A stretch of 10,908 bases of DNA from Nocardioides sp. GTDB lineage: Bacteria > Actinomycetota > Actinomycetes > Propionibacteriales > Nocardioidaceae. The notes beneath the pieces are model-generated. The model was not told the origin of the DNA, did no database searches, and saw nothing but the letters and a program-made list of their open reading frames with translations. The position numbers were made by a program, and so were the translations under genes. Position 1 is the first letter of the stretch. The number at the start of each line of letters is the position of its first letter. Of this stretch, positions 8,595-10,908 are shown one piece after another. The stretch lies in NCBI GenBank assembly GCA_021731205.1, contig JAKFXV010000226.1, positions 1 to 10,908 of the forward strand. The letters are read 5' to 3'.

Positions 8595-10247
8595 ATGGCC
8601 CGAGGATCGGCAACCGAGGAACCCGCCGACTGGGTGACTCGCGCCGCCGACAGCGCGATCCGGCATGCCGGTGAGGGGAACCTCGTGACCTGCGCGTCGG
8701 GCATCAGTCCCAGCGGGCCGATCCACCTCGGGAACCTGCGCGAGTTCCTCACGGTGCACTTCGTGGCCGAGGAGGTGCGGCGCCGTGGGGTGCCGGTGAG
8801 GCACCTGCACAGCTGGGACGACTACGACCGGTTTCGCAAGGTGCCGCACGGTGTGGACCCGTCGTACGACGAGCACATCGGGCGGCCATTGTCCGGCGTA
8901 CCCGATCCGTGGGAGTGCCACCCGAACTGGGCCGAGCACTTCAAGGCGCCGCTTCGGGCCGCGCTGATCGAGCTGGGTTGCGAGATGGTCGAGATCGACC
9001 AGACGTCGATGTACACCTCCGGTGCCTATCGGCAGCAGATCCTCGAGGTGGTCCGGCGCCGAGCCGAGATCGAGGAAGTGCTGGGCCGCTACCGCACCAA
9101 GGAGACCGACGATGACGGGGGCGATGCGGTCGAGGATGCCGGGGGCCTGAGCCGTTTTCCCTACAAGCCGTATTGCCGCCAGTGCTCGCGCGATCGCACG
9201 CGGATCACGTCGTACGACGACGAGACGACCGACTTGTCGTATGTCTGCGAGGTGTGCGGGTTCGTCGGCGTCACGACCCTCGCGACCCAAGACGAGGGCA
9301 AGTTGGTGTGGAAGGTCGACTGGCCGATGCGCTGGGCCTTCGAGCGGGTCGACTTCGAACCGGCCGGCGCGGACCACTCCAGCCCAGGCTCGTCCTTCAC
9401 GGTCGGGCACGAGCTGGTCGAGCTGATCTGGGGGTGGCCGCGGCCGTCGTGGTTCGGCTACTCCTTCGTCGGCGTCGCCGGGATGCCCAAGATGTCCTCG
9501 TCGGAAGGCGGGGTGCCGACGGCGGCGGAGGCCTTGCGAATTCTCGAAGCGCCGATCCTGCGCTGGCTCTATGTTCGGCGCCAGCCCAAGCAGGCGTTCA
9601 ACATCGACTTCGGGCCGGAGGTGATCCGGCTCTACGACGAGTGGGACGCGCTGGCGAAGAAGGCGGCCGATCCGAATCGGCGCGACGCGCAGGTCTTGGC
9701 GTACGACCGCGCGGCCAGCACGTCGACGGCAGGGGTGCTTCCGACTCCTGACGTGGTCGCACCCTTCCGCGCGTTGCAGTCGGCGGCCGACATCACCGCC
9801 GGAGACCTGCCTCAGATCTCGCGGATCATCGGCGATCTCGGCTATGCCCACACGTCTGTGGACGAACTCGAGCCTCGGCTGAGCCGGGCGATGAACTGGA
9901 CCAATGACTATGTCCCGGCCTCGGACCGCACCGTGGTGCGGACGGTGCCGGATGCAGCCGGGCTCGCCTCGTTGGGGCCCCGAGAAGCCGAGTGGCTGCG
10001 GCTGCTGTTGGCGTCGCTGGACGAGGCGGCGGATCTGCCGGCGTTGACGACGCTCGTGTACGGGGTGCCGAAGCTGGCGCTCGGGCTGACTCTCGACGCG
10101 GACCCGACCGACCAGGTCAAGGCCGACCAGAAGGAGTTCTTCGGACTGCTCTATCGGCTGTTGATCTCCGCCGATCGAGGCCCGCGGCTGCCGACCTTGC
10201 TGCTCTCGCTCGGTCCGGCGAAGGTCCGCTCCCTCCTCACCCCCTAA
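8595..10247 (+). CDS. lysS: Lysyl-tRNA synthetase, class I type
   Basis: This 550-residue enzyme charges tRNA-Lys with lysine in the cytoplasm. It is the class I (Rossmann-fold, archaeal-like) form, not the common class II bacterial LysRS: it has the HIGH-type signature SPSGPIHLGN (38-47) and the KMSKS-type loop KMSSSEG (299-305). Two cysteine pairs, C194/C197 and C218/C221, form a probable zinc-binding knuckle between them, preceded by an acidic insert (171-181). The C-terminal half (about 385-550) is helical, as expected for the anticodon-binding region of this class. ATG 8595 has AGGAG with a 7-base spacer. The stop codon lies inside a strong hairpin shared with the convergent DUF3151 gene. 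Whether the genome also has a class II copy cannot be seen. Some authors call class I genes lysK. Confidence 0.95.
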   Translation: MARGSATEEPADWVTRAADSAIRHAGEGNLVTCASGISPSGPIHLGNLREFLTVHFVAEEVRRRGVPVRHLHSWDDYDRFRKVPHGVDPSYDEHIGRPLSGVPDPWECHPNWAEHFKAPLRAALIELGCEMVEIDQTSMYTSGAYRQQILEVVRRRAEIEEVLGRYRTKETDDDGGDAVEDAGGLSRFPYKPYCRQCSRDRTRITSYDDETTDLSYVCEVCGFVGVTTLATQDEGKLVWKVDWPMRWAFERVDFEPAGADHSSPGSSFTVGHELVELIWGWPRPSWFGYSFVGVAGMPKMSSSEGGVPTAAEALRILEAPILRWLYVRRQPKQAFNIDFGPEVIRLYDEWDALAKKAADPNRRDAQVLAYDRAASTSTAGVLPTPDVVAPFRALQSAADITAGDLPQISRIIGDLGYAHTSVDELEPRLSRAMNWTNDYVPASDRTVVRTVPDAAGLASLGPREAEWLRLLLASLDEAADLPALTTLVYGVPKLALGLTLDADPTDQVKADQKEFFGLLYRLLISADRGPRLPTLLLSLGPAKVRSLLTP

Positions 10248-10271
10248 CCCGCCTCGGCGGGTTAGGGGGTG
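10238..10271. terminator. Bidirectional terminator hairpin between lysS and DUF3151
   Basis: Arms 10238-10253 and 10256-10271 are perfect 16-bp complements (core ACCCCCTAACCCGCC) with only TC between them, so the real loop is probably four bases, CTCG. It sits between convergent genes and contains both TAA stops. No T-tract follows on either strand, which is common for actinobacterial terminators. Confidence 0.85.
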
Positions 10272-10684
10272 GTGCCGAGGAGGGCGTCGTACGCCGCTTC
10301 GCTGGAGTCGTACAAGAACTGAGAGCAGCGCTCCCACTCGTCGGACTCCCCGATGCTCCGGGCCGTCAAGGCCAAGATCGCGAGGCACTGCAAGAACCCG
10401 CGGTTGGGCTCGTGCGTCCAGGGGACCGGGCCGTGCCCCTTCCAGCCATTGCGACGGAGCAGGTCGAGACTCCGGTGGTAGCCGACCCGGGCGAAGGCGT
10501 ACACCGTCATCTCGTCGGCACCCTCGTCTCGTGCCGCCTGCGCTAGCGCGGCCCAGGCAAACGGCGAGCCCGGGCGGTTGCGCGCCACAACCTCAGGCGC
10601 CACTCCTGCAGCGAGCTCCGCGGCCGCCGGATCTTCGGGTAGCAGGGTGTCCGGTGGACCCGCCATAAGGTCGATGAAGTTCAT
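10262..10684 (-). CDS. DUF3151 family protein
   Basis: This 140-residue soluble protein of the actinobacterial DUF3151 family has no known biochemical function. The conserved core is visible: SPFAWAALAQAA (40-51), VYAFARVGYHRSLDLLRRNG (61-80), WKGHGPVPWTHEPNRGFL (81-98) and IGESDEWERCSQFLYDS (111-127). It is probably mostly helical, with no signal peptide or membrane segment. ATG 10684 has AGAGGG seven bases upstream. The length is typical for the family. It lies 119 bases downstream of fba and in the same direction, an arrangement I associate with actinobacteria; cotranscription is plausible, but the spacer is rich in palindromes that could modulate it. The stop falls inside the terminator shared with lysS. 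Confidence 0.92.
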   Translation of the reverse strand: MNFIDLMAGPPDTLLPEDPAAAELAAGVAPEVVARNRPGSPFAWAALAQAARDEGADEMTVYAFARVGYHRSLDLLRRNGWKGHGPVPWTHEPNRGFLQCLAILALTARSIGESDEWERCSQFLYDSSEAAYDALLGTTP

Positions 10685-10708
10685 GTCGCCACCCTCTCAC
10701 CCGCTGCC

Positions 10709-10726
10709 GGTCGGCACCCGCCGACC
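10709..10726 (-). promoter_or_regulatory. Hairpin in the DUF3151 leader
   Basis: GGTCGGC (10709-10715) and GCCGACC (10720-10726) pair perfectly around a 4-base loop, about 25 bases before the DUF3151 start. It could be a weak terminator or attenuator after fba, or simply a leader structure. There is no T-tract. Confidence 0.4.
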
Positions 10727-10753
10727 CGTCAATCACGCGTCGACACGCCGCAA

Positions 10754-10779
10754 ATGTGGGCACATGAGTGACGGGTCAC
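10754..10779. repeat. Two adjacent 12-bp palindromes in the fba-DUF3151 spacer
   Basis: ATGTGGGCACAT (10754-10765) and GTGACGGGTCAC (10768-10779) are both perfect 5-2-5 palindromes with GG centres, separated by two bases. ACGGGTCACC in the second recurs at 10789-10798. They may be operator half-sites or RNA structure. Confidence 0.6.
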
Positions 10780-10803
10780 CAACACGACACGGGTCACCGG
10801 GTG

Positions 10804-10908
10804 TTAGTGGAGGGAGGTGCCGGCGGAGCTGAGGTTCTGGCAGGCTTCGACGACGCGAGCGGCCATGCCGGCTTCGGCGGCCTTGCCCCAGGCCCGCGGG
10901 TCGTAGGC
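10804..10908 (-). CDS. fba: Class II fructose-bisphosphate aldolase, C-terminal end (cut by window edge)
   Basis: Only the last 34 residues and the TAA stop are inside the window. They read AYDPRAWGKAAEAGMAARVV followed by EACQNLSSAGTSLH. The YDPR..xKxAExxMxxRVVxAxxxLxSAG pattern matches the C-terminus of actinobacterial class II aldolases, which cleave fructose-1,6-bisphosphate to glyceraldehyde-3-phosphate and dihydroxyacetone phosphate with a catalytic metal ion. The active-site residues lie outside the window. The DUF3151 gene directly downstream in the same direction supports the call. Confidence 0.88.
   Translation of the reverse strand, partial: AYDPRAWGKAAEAGMAARVVEACQNLSSAGTSLH

Overview
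The window is a high-GC stretch of about 10.9 kb. GC-ending codons dominate, several genes start with GTG, and the best promoter candidates are TAGNNT -10 boxes placed 6-7 bases before start codons. The purD-purB-purC set, DUF3151 next to fba, and a class I lysyl-tRNA synthetase all point to an actinobacterium. A Nocardioidaceae-like lineage (Propionibacteriales) fits best, but that is inference from gene content. It looks like ordinary chromosome: I see no insertion sequence, integrase, phage gene, CRISPR array or RNA gene.

Left half, minus strand, in transcription order: purD (4701-3460), purB (3463-2027, start overlapping the purD stop), three small lipoproteins (1994-1509, 1477-980, 954-448) and purC (404 to the left edge, truncated). 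PurD, PurC and PurB catalyse the GAR, SAICAR and fumarate-releasing steps of purine synthesis. The three lipoproteins share one C-terminal fold pattern. Two of them align without gaps from their start methionines through most of their length, so they look like a tandem paralogue family inserted into the purine operon. Their function is unknown.

Middle, plus strand: a DUF427 protein (4735-5241) transcribed divergently from purD across only 33 bases, then a TauE/SafE-type transporter (5352-6248). The gap between them holds a perfect 15-bp tandem repeat and an AT-rich hyphenated palindrome that looks like an operator. The transporter runs convergently into purA (7521-6241, minus), and the two genes overlap by 8 bases in a palindrome. 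PurA makes adenylosuccinate from IMP, and PurB then converts it to AMP, so the window holds both steps of the AMP branch.

Right half: a diacylglycerol-kinase/LCB5-like lipid kinase (7619-8542, plus) diverges from purA, followed by a class I lysyl-tRNA synthetase (8595-10247, plus). LysRS converges on a DUF3151 gene (10684-10262, minus). A near-perfect 16-bp hairpin carries both stop codons and should terminate in both directions. Upstream of DUF3151 lies the last part of class II fructose-bisphosphate aldolase (10908-10804, minus, truncated by the window), with a palindrome-rich 119-base spacer between them.

The least explained items are the lipoprotein triplet, the transporter operator, the repeated leaderless-promoter geometry and the structured fba-DUF3151 spacer. 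I did not find a clearly new multi-gene system.
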